Below are positions 33,404 through 41,987 of a DNA stretch of 64,000 nucleotides, piece by piece. This DNA comes from Brevundimonas sp. UBA4553 (GTDB lineage Bacteria > Pseudomonadota > Alphaproteobacteria > Caulobacterales > Caulobacteraceae). Numbering within the stretch: the first letter of the stretch is position 1; each line of letters begins with the position of its first letter. The DNA lies in NCBI RefSeq assembly GCF_002387245.1, contig NZ_DGLD01000002.1, positions 209,391 to 273,390 on the forward strand. Reading direction: 5' to 3'. Made by a program: the position numbers and the translations under genes. The notes under the pieces are model-generated. The model worked only from the letters and a program-made list of their open reading frames with translations. It made no database searches and was not told where the DNA came from.

Positions 33404-34197
33404 TGAGCCGCCCTGTCGTCCTGCAAGGCGTGGGGCGACTGGGCTCGGCCATCCTGGAGGGCTGGCTGAAGACCGGGGCGGTCGATCCCGCCGATCTCAT
33501 TATCCTGACCCCGTCCGAGAAGCCCGCCGCCGAGGCGGCGCGAGCCTTGGGCGCGCGGATCAACCCGCCGCTGGAGGTGCTGGCCGACGCCCGCGCCTTC
33601 GTCATCGGCGTCAAGCCGGCCAAGTGGTCCGAGGCCTCTCGCCCCGCCCTGCCGCATCTGGCCCCTGACGCCGTGATCGTTTCGGTCATGGCCGGGGTGC
33701 GGGGTGACACGATTTCCGTGGGGTTCGACGGCCGTTCCGTTGTGCGCATCATGCCGACGACCGGCGTGGCCCAGGCTCAGGGCGTGGCGACCATCTGGGC
33801 CGCTGACGCCGCCGCCCGCGCCGTGGGCGAGGCCCTGTTCGCCCCCATCGCCGAGACCGTCCATCTGGACGACGAGGCCGCCATGCACGCTGCGACCGCC
33901 GTATCCGGCTGCGGTCCCGCCTATTATTTCGCCTTCACCCGCGCCCTTGCCCAGGCCGGGATCGAGGAGGGTTTGTCGCCCGAGGCGGCCGTGCGGCTGG
34001 CCCGCGCCACCCTGCGGTCCGCAGCGGCGGGGGTGGAGGGGGCTGAGGCGCTGGACGCCCTGATCGACCGCGTGGCCTCGCCCGGCGGCGTGACTCAGGC
34101 CGGCCTTGTGGCCCTGAACGCAGACGGCGCCCTCGACCGGGCGGTCGAGAGCGCCGTTCAGGCCGCGGTGGCCAAGTCCACTGAACTCAGTGGCTGA
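33403..34197 (+). CDS. proC: Pyrroline-5-carboxylate reductase
   Basis: This is the NAD(P)H-dependent enzyme for the last step of proline synthesis. The 264-aa length is normal. It has an N-terminal Rossmann fold (VVLQGVGRLGSAILEGWLKTG, with the usual GxGxxG appearing as GVGRLG), AFVIGVKPAKW, RIMPTTGVAQAQGVATIW, and the conserved C-terminal helical segment AVSGCGPAYYFAFTRALAQAG with VASPGGVTQAGL. It overlaps the YbjN gene by one base. Confidence 0.92.
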   Translation: MSRPVVLQGVGRLGSAILEGWLKTGAVDPADLIILTPSEKPAAEAARALGARINPPLEVLADARAFVIGVKPAKWSEASRPALPHLAPDAVIVSVMAGVRGDTISVGFDGRSVVRIMPTTGVAQAQGVATIWAADAAARAVGEALFAPIAETVHLDDEAAMHAATAVSGCGPAYYFAFTRALAQAGIEEGLSPEAAVRLARATLRSAAAGVEGAEALDALIDRVASPGGVTQAGLVALNADGALDRAVESAVQAAVAKSTELSG

Positions 34198-34200
34198 TCC

Positions 34201-34692
34201 TCAACGTTTGACGTAGCGACCTTCGGCCAGGTTTCGCGACAGCCGATCGAAGGCGGTGCGCGCGTCCTGCCAGGTGCCGAAGCCGCGCACGTCGGCCAAG
34301 CTGGAGGAATAGTAGTCATACTTGACGGCCTGGGTGTCACCCGAGGCGGTCGTAATCGTGCCTTCAATCGCGGCGCCGCCGATCGAAACGCTGCGCATGG
34401 GGTCCAGGCCCGGCTTGTCCGAAATCTGCTGCATCGTCGGTCGATTGGGCTTGAGGTCAGTGATGACCAGTTCGATCCGGGCTTCAGACAGGGCGTGACG
34501 CTCCGTCAGGACGCGCTCGACCGTGCGGGTCAGGTCGTCGATCTGCTGCTGGACGTCTCGCTGGCCCAGTTCCTGGGCGGTCTTGGCGAAGTCGGGGCTG
34601 ATGGTGACGACGACGGCGGAAGGCTGGGCCGCGACGCCGCCCGCGAGGGCGAGGGCGGCGACGAGCGGTGCGAAAAATGCGTAACGACGCAT
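34201..34692 (-). CDS. Hypothetical secreted protein
   Basis: The 163-aa product has a signal peptide (MRRYAFFAPLVAALALAGGV then AAQ). The mature part contains VVVTISPDFAKTAQELGQRD, ARIELVITDLKPNRPTMQQI and VSIGGAAIEGTITTASG, with an acidic/aromatic stretch around KYDYYSSSL. The pattern resembles small periplasmic proteins of the DUF3313/DUF4410-like kind that often carry a lipid, but no lipobox is visible and I do not assign a family. It ends 3 bp after proC (convergent). Confidence 0.68.
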   Translation of the reverse strand: MRRYAFFAPLVAALALAGGVAAQPSAVVVTISPDFAKTAQELGQRDVQQQIDDLTRTVERVLTERHALSEARIELVITDLKPNRPTMQQISDKPGLDPMRSVSIGGAAIEGTITTASGDTQAVKYDYYSSSLADVRGFGTWQDARTAFDRLSRNLAEGRYVKR

Positions 34693-34777
34693 GAGGCGGA
34701 CTCCTGATCCAGGCCCCCCTGGAACGGTTGCAAGATGGCGTCGTTCCACTGGCAAAGCTAGGGGGTGCGACGCTCGA

Positions 34778-36121
34778 TCATCCCGGCAGACGAATCGACG
34801 CCTTCAGGCCGCCGAGGTCGCTTCGGCCCAGGGTGATGTCGCCGCCGTGGCCGCGCGCCACGTCGCGGGCGATGGCCAGGCCCAAACCGACGCCCTTGCT
34901 ATTCTGGTTGCGCGAGGCGTCTAGCCGGGAAAAGGGACGGAAAGCCTCTTCGTGCATATCCTCGGGAATGCCGGGACCGTCATCCTCGACCGCGATCTCG
35001 ATCCCGCCTGAGGGCAGGGGGCGGGCCGACAGCCGCACGTGCTCGCCGTGCACTGCGGCGTTGCCGGCCAGATTGTTCAACGCCCGGCGGAAGGCGAGGG
35101 GGCGGAGTTGGGCGTCCAGATCGTCCGGCGTCTCGACCGTGACCTCGGCGCCGGCGCGACGGGCGTCCTCCGCGGCGCGGCGCAGCATTTCAGGAACCGA
35201 GATCGTCTGCATCGGTTCGCCGGCCTCGCCCCGTGCAAAGGCCAGGTACTCGTCGATCATATGCTCCATCTCGTCCAGGTCGCCCTTCATCGCCTCGGCG
35301 CGCTTGAAGGGGGGCGCCAGCGCCAGTTCCAGCCGCAGGCGGGTCAGGGGCGTGCGCAGGTCGTGGCTGACCGAGGCGAGCAGAGCTGTGCGCTGTTCGA
35401 TATGGCGCTGGATCCGGGCGCGCATGTCGAGGAAGGCGGAGGCCGCGGCCCGGACTTCACGCGCGCCGTGCGGCTTGAAACGGGGCACGCTCTCGCCCCG
35501 GCCGAAAGCTTCTGCGGCGTCGGCCAGTCGCTCGATCGCGCGCACCTGGTTGCGGATGAACAGGACCGCCACCCCCAACAGCAGGACGGTGGCGATCATC
35601 AGCCACAGGACGAAGATGTGGGCCTGGGTCGCCACGGCGCGTTCGCGCGGGGCGATGACGCGCAGCACGCCGTCGGGCTCCTGCACGCGGATGTCGACAT
35701 AGGCGGGGTAGCGGGTGGTGTCGAACCAGAAGGGCTGATCCAGGCGCGACGCCAGGGCCTTCTCCATGGCGCGATCAACCACGCCGATGGCCCCGCGCCG
35801 CTGTTCCTTGGGCAGGCTGGCGCCCTCCTGGAAGGCGACGGACAACTGCATCGACCGTTCGGCCCGATCAGCGATGACGCTCAGGTTCTGCGGCGTCGGC
35901 TGGTCGCGATAGCTTTCCGCCGCCCAGGCCACGTCGCCGGCCAGCCCCTCCGAAAGGCGCGCGGTCACCGCCTGCCAGTGGGCGTCGAAAAAGGCCCAGG
36001 TCACCGCCCCCTGCATGATCAGCACGGGCAGGACGATGATCAGCAGCGACCGGCCCCAGAGCGAGGTCGGCAGTCGGCGCTTGATCATCCGCGCCCAGAG
36101 GGGAAGGGGCAGAAGCCGCAT
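34778..36121 (-). CDS. EnvZ-type sensor histidine kinase
   Basis: The 447-aa inner-membrane sensor kinase has membrane helices at about 24-45 and 168-190, a periplasmic domain of about 120 residues between them, a HAMP domain (RNQVRAIERLADAAEAFGRG), HisKA with the phospho-His in LLASVSHDLRTPLTRLRL (His 253), N-box ALNNLAGNAAVHG, G1 DDGPGIPEDM and G2 GVGLGLAIARDV. It is 7 bp downstream of an OmpR-type regulator gene, its evident partner. The overall form resembles EnvZ and PetP-type kinases; the stimulus is unknown. Confidence 0.93.
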   Translation of the reverse strand: MRLLPLPLWARMIKRRLPTSLWGRSLLIIVLPVLIMQGAVTWAFFDAHWQAVTARLSEGLAGDVAWAAESYRDQPTPQNLSVIADRAERSMQLSVAFQEGASLPKEQRRGAIGVVDRAMEKALASRLDQPFWFDTTRYPAYVDIRVQEPDGVLRVIAPRERAVATQAHIFVLWLMIATVLLLGVAVLFIRNQVRAIERLADAAEAFGRGESVPRFKPHGAREVRAAASAFLDMRARIQRHIEQRTALLASVSHDLRTPLTRLRLELALAPPFKRAEAMKGDLDEMEHMIDEYLAFARGEAGEPMQTISVPEMLRRAAEDARRAGAEVTVETPDDLDAQLRPLAFRRALNNLAGNAAVHGEHVRLSARPLPSGGIEIAVEDDGPGIPEDMHEEAFRPFSRLDASRNQNSKGVGLGLAIARDVARGHGGDITLGRSDLGGLKASIRLPG

Positions 36122-36128
36122 CGCTGGA

Positions 36129-36860
36129 TCAGTCCGGGGCCAGCATATAGCCGATCCCGCGCACCGTCTGGAGATAGCGCGGGTTCTTGGGGTCGGCCTC
36201 CAGCTTGCGGCGCAGGCGCGTCACCTGGACGTCCACGGCCCGCCCGGTGATGTCGGCGGTGTCGGGCGACAGGTTCATGCGCTCGACCGGCGAATGGGCG
36301 TGGATGGCCAGGGTCTTCAGCAGTTGCGCCTCGGCTTCGGTCAGGCGTTGCAGGGCGCCGTCGCGGGTCAGCTCGAGCCGCTCCATGTCGAACACCGCCG
36401 GCCCCATACGGATCTCGCGCGGGGTCATCGGCTTGCCCCCGGTGCGGCGCAGGATGGCCTCGATCCGCAGGGCCAGTTCGCGGGGATCGAACGGCTTGGA
36501 CATATAGTCGTCAGCGCCGCGTGACAGGCCCTCGATCCGATCGTCGGGATCGCCCTTGGCGGTCAGCAGCAGGACAGGCGTCCTGGACAGAGCCGCCTGG
36601 CTGCGGATCCAGGTCGTCAGGTCAAAACCGCTCTCGCCCGGCATCATGACGTCCAGCACGATCAGATCGAACTCGATCAGCTCGACCAGACGGCGCGCCG
36701 CGCCCGCATGGGCGGCGCCGGTGACGCGATAGCCTTCGCGCGCCAGGAACTCTTTCAGCAGTTCGCGGATTCTGTCGTCGTCGTCGACGACCAGCAAATG
36801 GCGGCCGGCGCCGGGTGCAGCGATGGGGCCGGAGCGGCCGTTCGAGCGCGTATCAGTCAT
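36129..36860 (-). CDS. OmpR-family response regulator
   Basis: The 243-aa protein has a receiver domain (LLVVDDDDRIRELLKEFL, phospho-acceptor Asp about 70 in LIVLDVMMPGESGFD, conserved Lys in YMSKPFDPREL) and a C-terminal winged helix (LTEAEAQLLKTLAIHAHSPV, VDVQVTRLRRKLEADPKNPR, VRGIGYML). It resembles the alphaproteobacterial PetR/OmpR-like type. It is paired with the EnvZ-like kinase and divergent from ilvE with an 88-bp gap that should hold both promoters. Confidence 0.94.
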   Translation of the reverse strand: MTDTRSNGRSGPIAAPGAGRHLLVVDDDDRIRELLKEFLAREGYRVTGAAHAGAARRLVELIEFDLIVLDVMMPGESGFDLTTWIRSQAALSRTPVLLLTAKGDPDDRIEGLSRGADDYMSKPFDPRELALRIEAILRRTGGKPMTPREIRMGPAVFDMERLELTRDGALQRLTEAEAQLLKTLAIHAHSPVERMNLSPDTADITGRAVDVQVTRLRRKLEADPKNPRYLQTVRGIGYMLAPD

Positions 36861-36948
36861 GCTTTAGGCGATCCTGCCGAACGCAAGGCGTTGACGGCGG
36901 CGGGAGAGAAGAGTGTAACCGGACCACATCCCCGGGAGACGTTATTCA

Positions 36949-37827
36949 ATGGCCTTCGTTCCTTTCGACGATCGTGACGGCTGGATCTGGTTTGACGGCG
37001 CGTTCGTGCCCTGGCGGGACGCGAAAACGCACGTTCTGACCCATGGCCTCCACTACGGCTCGTCGGTCTTCGAGGGTGAGCGTATGTACGGCGGCGAAAT
37101 CTTCAAGCTGACGGCGCACAGCCAACGGCTGAAGCGCTCGGCCGAGCTGCTGGACTTCGACATTCCCTACAGCGTGGCCGAGATCGACGCCGCCTGCAAG
37201 GAAACCTGTGAAAAGAACGGTCTGACCGACTGCTACATCCGTCCGGTGGCCTATCTGGGCGCCGAGCAACTCAGCGTGTCCTCGCTGAACAGCAAGGTCC
37301 ACCTGGCCATCGCCGCCTGGGAATGGCCCAGCTATTTCGATCCCGAGGTCAAGAAGAAGGGCATTCGCCTGGAGTGGGCCAAATGGCGCCGCCCCGACCC
37401 CGCCACCGCCCCGTCGACGGCCAAGGCCGGCGGCCTCTACATGATCTGCACCATGTCCAAGACGGCGGCCGAGAAGCGCGGCTACGCCGACGCCATGATG
37501 CTGGACTGGCGCGGCTATATCGCCGAGGCGACGGGCGCCAACGTCTTCTTCGTCCAGAACGGCGCCCTGCACACCCCGCGCGTCGACCACATCCTGGACG
37601 GCATCACCCGCCAGACGGTGATCGAGATGGCCCAGGCCAAGGGCATCGAGGTCGTGATCCGCGACATCCTGCCGGAAGAACTGTCGAACTTCTCGGAATG
37701 CTTCCTCACCGGCTCGGCCGCTGAGGTCACTCCGGTCAGCGAGATCGGCGACTACCGCTTCACGCCGGGCGAGCTGTCGCTGACCCTGATGGACGACTAC
37801 GGCAAGCTGGTCCGCGGCCAGCTCTGA
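36949..37827 (+). CDS. ilvE: Branched-chain-amino-acid aminotransferase
   Basis: The 292-aa PLP fold type IV aminotransferase carries out the last step of Leu, Ile and Val synthesis. Motifs: GWIWFDGAFVPWRDAKTHVL, THGLHYGSSVFEGERMYGG, STAKAGGLYMICTMSK (PLP Lys of the class IV signature region), the stretch EATGANVFFVQNGALHTPRV, and GITRQTVIEMAQAKGIEV with FLTGSAAEVTPVSEIG. It is followed by a strong terminator at 37836 that lies inside the convergent lipoprotein gene. Confidence 0.93.
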   Translation: MAFVPFDDRDGWIWFDGAFVPWRDAKTHVLTHGLHYGSSVFEGERMYGGEIFKLTAHSQRLKRSAELLDFDIPYSVAEIDAACKETCEKNGLTDCYIRPVAYLGAEQLSVSSLNSKVHLAIAAWEWPSYFDPEVKKKGIRLEWAKWRRPDPATAPSTAKAGGLYMICTMSKTAAEKRGYADAMMLDWRGYIAEATGANVFFVQNGALHTPRVDHILDGITRQTVIEMAQAKGIEVVIRDILPEELSNFSECFLTGSAAEVTPVSEIGDYRFTPGELSLTLMDDYGKLVRGQL

Positions 37828-37832
37828 TCGGA

Positions 37833-38744
37833 TCAGGCGGAGGGATCACCCTCCGCCTTTTTCTTGCGCGCGGCTTCGGCGGCCCGGCGTTGCGCCGCGC
37901 GTTTCTGACGCCAGCGCCATCCCAGCCACGCCAGCGGCGCGACCACGAGGAGCAGGGGCAGGGCCCCTGCCAGCAGCATGATCAGTGCACCCAAGGTCGA
38001 CATGAACAGATAGGCCGCCTGGCTCAGGGCGTCGGTCACGGGGCGCAGGGCGCTGTCGGGCGCCAACTGCCCTGCCGCGCGATAGGTCACGTCCAGCTTT
38101 GAGGTCTGCACCCGGGTCCGCATGACGGCCAGGGCCGAGCGCGTCGCGTCCAGTTCGCCCTGCACCCGCGCCAGTTCCCGCTCGACCTGAAGCAGTTGCT
38201 CGAGTGGGCCGCTGCGGGTGGCCAGAAGCTGTTGCAGCCGGTCGCGCAGGGTCTCCATCGCCCGCATCCGCGCCTCGGTGTCGACCAGTTGCCGGGTCAG
38301 GTCCTCGCTCTCGACCGATTGTTGCGCCACGCGCCCGCCCGCGCCCTTGGCCTCTCCGTCCAGCGCCGCCCGGAAACGGGCGACATAGGCGGGCGTGGCC
38401 CGCATCTCCAGGCTGGCCTCGACAGCGTCGCGGCCCACGCGGCTGGAGTTCGCGCCGATCACCTGACAGACCGACGGCCCAGCGGCGATGCAGGCCTGTT
38501 CATGCCGTCCCATCACGGCCGGCACGGCGTCCGCCGGAAGCTCCAGCCCGAACCGGTAGGCATAGGCGATGCTGGGCGCGACGACCGGGGTTGCGGCGCG
38601 GCCCGGCGCGGACGCGGCCTCGGCGGGCCGCGCCGGTTCCATCAGGACCATGTCCACAGACTCCTCGAGGTGCTGGGGCGACGCGTCCTGACATCCCGCG
38701 AGCAGCGCGCTCGCCGCCGCCGCCAAAACCAGACCCTTGCGCAT
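37833..38744 (-). CDS. DUF4349 domain-containing lipoprotein
   Basis: The 303-aa envelope lipoprotein has a signal peptide with lipobox (MRKGLVLAAAASALLAGC, LAGC). The DUF4349 pattern follows: IAYAYRFGLELPADAVPAVM, VEASLEMRATPAYVARFRAAL, then a long helix with VESEDLTRQLVDTEARMRAM and LQQLLATRSGPLEQLLQVER, likely a coiled coil. One C-terminal transmembrane helix (LGALIMLLAGALPLLLVVAP) is followed by a basic cytoplasmic tail. Lipid anchor at one end and a membrane helix at the other is the usual form of this family. Function unknown. The start at 38744 is chosen to open the signal peptide. Confidence 0.85.
   Translation of the reverse strand: MRKGLVLAAAASALLAGCQDASPQHLEESVDMVLMEPARPAEAASAPGRAATPVVAPSIAYAYRFGLELPADAVPAVMGRHEQACIAAGPSVCQVIGANSSRVGRDAVEASLEMRATPAYVARFRAALDGEAKGAGGRVAQQSVESEDLTRQLVDTEARMRAMETLRDRLQQLLATRSGPLEQLLQVERELARVQGELDATRSALAVMRTRVQTSKLDVTYRAAGQLAPDSALRPVTDALSQAAYLFMSTLGALIMLLAGALPLLLVVAPLAWLGWRWRQKRAAQRRAAEAARKKKAEGDPSA
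37836..37862 (+). terminator. Rho-independent terminator after ilvE
   Basis: A perfect 9-bp stem GGCGGAGGG / CCCTCCGCC with an ATCA loop and five Ts, 8 bp after the ilvE stop. The hairpin sits within the last codons of the convergent DUF4349 gene, so those codons do double duty. Confidence 0.88.
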
Positions 38745-38930
38745 CCGACCGCTCCCCGCTGATTGCGTAACGACGATTGGCGGCTCGCATAACGGCAAAG
38801 TTTAGACCGAGCCGAGGCCGTGGCGCGGCAGGACGCCGCATGCGCTCTTGACCAGCAGGCGCAGGGTAGCGTTCAAGCAGATTTTAAAGACGGTCCTCGG
38901 CCGTCGGCCGGTCGCGGAGCCGCCTTTTCC

Positions 38931-40205
38931 ATGTTCAGCCTTCTGAACCTCCAGAGCCTTTTCGGCCTGATCGTCATCGTCGGCGTCTGCTGGGCCATAT
39001 CCGAGAACCGCAAGGTCTTCCCCTGGCGGCTGGCCATAGGCGCGGTGCTGGTGCAAGCCGCCCTGGTGCTGGCGACCTTCGCCATACCCGGCTCGCAGGT
39101 GGTGCTGGACGGCATCAATAATGCGGTGAAGGGGCTCGAGCTGGCGACCGAGGAGGGCACCAAGTTCGTCTTCGGTTATCTGGCGGGCGGAGATCAGCCC
39201 TACGCCGTGGCCAATGAGGGGGCGTTGTTCACCTTCGCCTTCAAGGTCCTGCCGCTGATCCTGGTCATCTCGGCCCTGTCGGCCCTGCTGTGGCACTGGA
39301 AGATCCTGAAGTGGATCACGCTCGGCTTCGGCTTCCTGTTCCAGCGCACCATGGGTCTGGGCGGCGCCTCGGCCCTGGCGGTGGCGGCCAACGTCTTCCT
39401 GGGCATGATCGAAAGCCCCATCGTCATCCGCGCCTATCTGGACAAGCTGACCCGTTCGGAGCTGTTCCTGATGATGGTGGTGGGCCTGGCCACCGTCGCC
39501 GGCTCGACCATGGTGGCCTACGCCACCATTCTGGCGCCCGTCCTGACCAATGCGGCGGGCCATGTTCTGGTGGCCTCCATCGTCTCGGCTCCGGCGGGTG
39601 TCCTTCTGGCCCGCGTCATCATCCCCGAGAAGCCGGGCGAGGGCGGGGCGGTGGCCGACTACAACTCGGCGCTGAAATACGACAGCTCCATCGACGCCAT
39701 CGTCAAGGGCACGTCGGACGGCCTGATGGTCGTGCTGAACATCTCGGCGGTGCTGATCGTCTTTGTGGCGCTTGTGGCCCTGGCCAACGTCATGCTGGGC
39801 GCCTTCTGGATTGGCGGCGAGGCGCTGAGCGTCGAGCGCATCCTGGGCGTGATCTTCGCGCCGGTCGCTTGGCTGACGGGCGTCGAATGGGCCGACGCCC
39901 ACACGGCCGGCTGGCTGCTGGGCGTCAAGCTGACCCTGACCGAGTTCGTCGCCTTCATCCGGCTCGGCGAGGTTCCGGCGGGCGAAATGACCGAGCGCAC
40001 CCGGATGCTGATGACCTACGCCCTGTGCGGCTTCGCCAACATCGGCTCGGTGGGCATTACGGTCACTGGCCTGTCCGTCCTGATGCCCGAGCGCCGGGAA
40101 GAGGTTCTGGGTCTGGTGTGGAAGGCGCTGTTCGCAGGCTTCCTGGCCACGCTGATGACCGCCTGCATCGTCGGGGCCATGCCGGCCTCTGTCTTCGGCC
40201 AGTAG
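38931..40205 (+). CDS. Concentrative nucleoside transporter (NupC/CNT family)
   Basis: The 424-aa polytopic inner-membrane nucleoside-cation symporter begins FSLLNLQSLFGLIVIVGVCW. Family motifs are clear: GDQPYAVANEGALFTFAFKVLPLI, MGLGGASALAVAANVFLGMIESP (the CNT signature with G-x-S-x3-A-x3-N-x-F-x-G-x-x-E-x-P-I), VVGLATVAGSTMVAYATIL, LTLTEFVAFIRL and YALCGFANIGSVGI. ATG 38931 opens the first helix region; an upstream in-frame start (38820) is not supported. Nucleoside preference is unknown. Confidence 0.92.
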   Translation: MFSLLNLQSLFGLIVIVGVCWAISENRKVFPWRLAIGAVLVQAALVLATFAIPGSQVVLDGINNAVKGLELATEEGTKFVFGYLAGGDQPYAVANEGALFTFAFKVLPLILVISALSALLWHWKILKWITLGFGFLFQRTMGLGGASALAVAANVFLGMIESPIVIRAYLDKLTRSELFLMMVVGLATVAGSTMVAYATILAPVLTNAAGHVLVASIVSAPAGVLLARVIIPEKPGEGGAVADYNSALKYDSSIDAIVKGTSDGLMVVLNISAVLIVFVALVALANVMLGAFWIGGEALSVERILGVIFAPVAWLTGVEWADAHTAGWLLGVKLTLTEFVAFIRLGEVPAGEMTERTRMLMTYALCGFANIGSVGITVTGLSVLMPERREEVLGLVWKALFAGFLATLMTACIVGAMPASVFGQ

Positions 40206-40242
40206 CGGAAGCGTCTTTTCACGAACTGAGGGGTATCGTCCG

Positions 40243-40860
40243 ATGAAGCTCTACACCTCGTATCGCGCGCCCAATCCGCGCCGGGTCCGCTGGGTCATGG
40301 CCGAGAAGGGCATCGACAATGTCGAGTTCGTCGAGATCGACCTGTTGTCCGGCCAGCACCGCACGGCCGAGTATCGCGCCCGGGTCGGCGTGCCGCACGT
40401 CCCGGCGCTGGAACTGGACGACGGGACCTGCCTCTCGGAATCCGTCGCCATCTGCCGCTATCTGGAGGCGCTGTATCCGGAGCCGAACCTGTTCGGTCAT
40501 GATCCGAAGGAGCAGGCGCTGATCGAGATGTGGACGCGTCGCTGCGAAATCTATCTGGCCAACCCGATGATGCTGAACGTGCGCTTCAGCCATCCGGCTC
40601 TGGCCGCGCTGGAAGCGCCCCAGCCCCAGGTGGCCGAGTACAGCCGTGTGGGCGCCGAGAAGTTCATGCGTCTGCTGGACCGGCAATTGGCCGAACATCC
40701 CTTCATCGCCGCAGACCGCTTCACCATCGCTGACATTGTCGCGGCGGTGGGCCTGGATTTCGCCCGCCTGGTCAAATACCGCCCGCCCGAAGAGTTCACC
40801 CATCTGGCGCGCTGGATGGAGGATTGTCGCGCGCGCCCTGCGGCGAAGGCCGGGGTGTAA
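40243..40860 (+). CDS. Glutathione S-transferase family protein
   Basis: The 205-aa protein has the N-terminal thioredoxin-like domain MKLYTSYRAPNPRRVRWVMA, the cis-Pro GSH-binding region GVPHVPALELDDGTCLSESV with the Ser-Glu (ES) motif, and C-terminal helical domain motif FIAADRFTIADIVAAVGLDF. Instead of a Cys, the early catalytic position is Ser/Tyr-rich, so it may be a Ser/Tyr-type GST. Substrate unknown. It lies 37 bp after the nucleoside transporter gene. Confidence 0.9.
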   Translation: MKLYTSYRAPNPRRVRWVMAEKGIDNVEFVEIDLLSGQHRTAEYRARVGVPHVPALELDDGTCLSESVAICRYLEALYPEPNLFGHDPKEQALIEMWTRRCEIYLANPMMLNVRFSHPALAALEAPQPQVAEYSRVGAEKFMRLLDRQLAEHPFIAADRFTIADIVAAVGLDFARLVKYRPPEEFTHLARWMEDCRARPAAKAGV

Positions 40861-40902
40861 GGTGGCTTTTCCGCCGCCCGTCCTCGTGCCAAGCTGCACG
40901 GC

Positions 40903-41178
40903 ATGAACAAAGTCGTCACGATCACTCTCGTCCTTGGCCTCGCCGCGTCGGCCGCCGCCTGTACGGACAGCCGTCGCGCGCGCAATGACGCCACCTGGAG
41001 CGACCGTCCCGCCGACATCACCTGCTGGACCTATGGCGTCGAGACCTTCAAGGGCCGCTCGACCGGCAAGGTCGAATACAACGACGGCGGCCGCATCGCC
41101 TTCGTGGACGCCGCCAACAACCGCTACACCACGGTCGATGGCGAATGCCGCGTGGTCTACGCAGCGCCGTCCAAATAG
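40903..41178 (+). CDS. Hypothetical small secreted/lipoprotein
   Basis: The 91-aa product has a short signal sequence (MNKVVTITLVLGLAASAAAC). Cys20 may be a lipobox cysteine (AAAC, not the best lipobox). The mature part has ADITCWTYGVETFKGRSTGK and a second Cys in GECRVVYAAP, suggesting a compact disulfide-bonded periplasmic or outer-membrane lipoprotein. No family recognised. Confidence 0.72.
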   Translation: MNKVVTITLVLGLAASAAACTDSRRARNDATWSDRPADITCWTYGVETFKGRSTGKVEYNDGGRIAFVDAANNRYTTVDGECRVVYAAPSK

Positions 41179-41184
41179 GCCGGG

Positions 41185-41619
41185 TCAGTCTCGTGGCGTG
41201 AACTTCCGGATCACGCCCGAGAAGGTCATCAGCAGCCGCTCGCCGGTGTTGATCTGGCCGCGCACGAAGATCAGGCTCTTGCCCGCCTTGGTCACCTGAC
41301 CCGTCGCCTCGATCAGTTCGCCGACATAGGCCCCGTCGATGAAGGTGGAGTCCAGTTGCACCGTCACGCCCGACGCGCCTTCCATTTCCTGATAGGCGAT
41401 CTGGAACATGGCGATGTCGGCGAAGGTCATCAGGCAGCCCCCGTGCATCCGGCCGCCGGCGTTCATGTGTTTCTGCTCGGCGCGGAAGGCGCAGCGCATG
41501 TGGCCGTCGGGATCCAGCTTGCCGTAGAAGGGGCCGACCACCACGTCAAAGGTGTCATGCAGGTCATAGGTCTGCCAGCCGGCGAACTCGCCTTCGGTGA
41601 CTGTGATTTTCGCGACCAT
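41185..41619 (-). CDS. PaaI-family (hotdog-fold) thioesterase
   Basis: The 144-aa hotdog-fold acyl-CoA thioesterase-like protein shows the PaaI motif: HMNAGGRMHGGCLMTFADIA (catalytic HGG-x-x-x-x-x-x-D/A region) with the two later strands GVTVQLDSTFIDGAYVGELI and KSLIFVRGQI. The start at 41619 (MVAKITVTEGEF) suits the family; a longer frame to 41679 overlaps the DUF3253 gene promoter. Substrate unknown. Confidence 0.88.
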   Translation of the reverse strand: MVAKITVTEGEFAGWQTYDLHDTFDVVVGPFYGKLDPDGHMRCAFRAEQKHMNAGGRMHGGCLMTFADIAMFQIAYQEMEGASGVTVQLDSTFIDGAYVGELIEATGQVTKAGKSLIFVRGQINTGERLLMTFSGVIRKFTPRD

Positions 41620-41666
41620 GCCGATTACGCCTTCTTTCCGATCTTGCGGTGCAGCATATAGACCCG

Positions 41667-41987
41667 ATGAGCGATCCAATCGAAGCGGCCATTTTTGAAA
41701 AACTGGCCAAGGCCGACCCCAAGAACGTCGGCGGCAAGAGCATTGAACCTTCGGACGTGGCCAAGGAGCTGCAGCCCGAGCAATGGCAGCGGATGCTGCC
41801 CAAGGTGCGCGCCGTGGCGCTCGGCCTGATGCGTCAGGGCAAGCTGACCATCACCAAGAAGGGCAAGGCCGTCGATCCGAACGCCTTCAAGGGCGTGATC
41901 CGGTTGCGTCTGCCGACAGAGGCCGAAACGGCCGCAGCCCTGGCGGCTCTGCCGCCCGTCGAAGCCTCGGATGACGATTTCGACTGA
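41667..41987 (+). CDS. DUF3253 domain-containing protein
   Basis: The 106-aa protein shows a helix-turn-helix-like arrangement typical of DUF3253: SDPIEAAIFEKLAKADPKNV, IEPSDVAKELQPEQWQRMLP, VRAVALGLMRQGKLTITKKG and VDPNAFKGVIRLRL. The small winged-helix-like domain is often a cytosolic protein of unknown role. It overlaps the next gene (uracil-DNA glycosylase) by 17 bp and so is the first gene of a tightly packed operon. Confidence 0.87.
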   Translation: MSDPIEAAIFEKLAKADPKNVGGKSIEPSDVAKELQPEQWQRMLPKVRAVALGLMRQGKLTITKKGKAVDPNAFKGVIRLRLPTEAETAAALAALPPVEASDDDFD

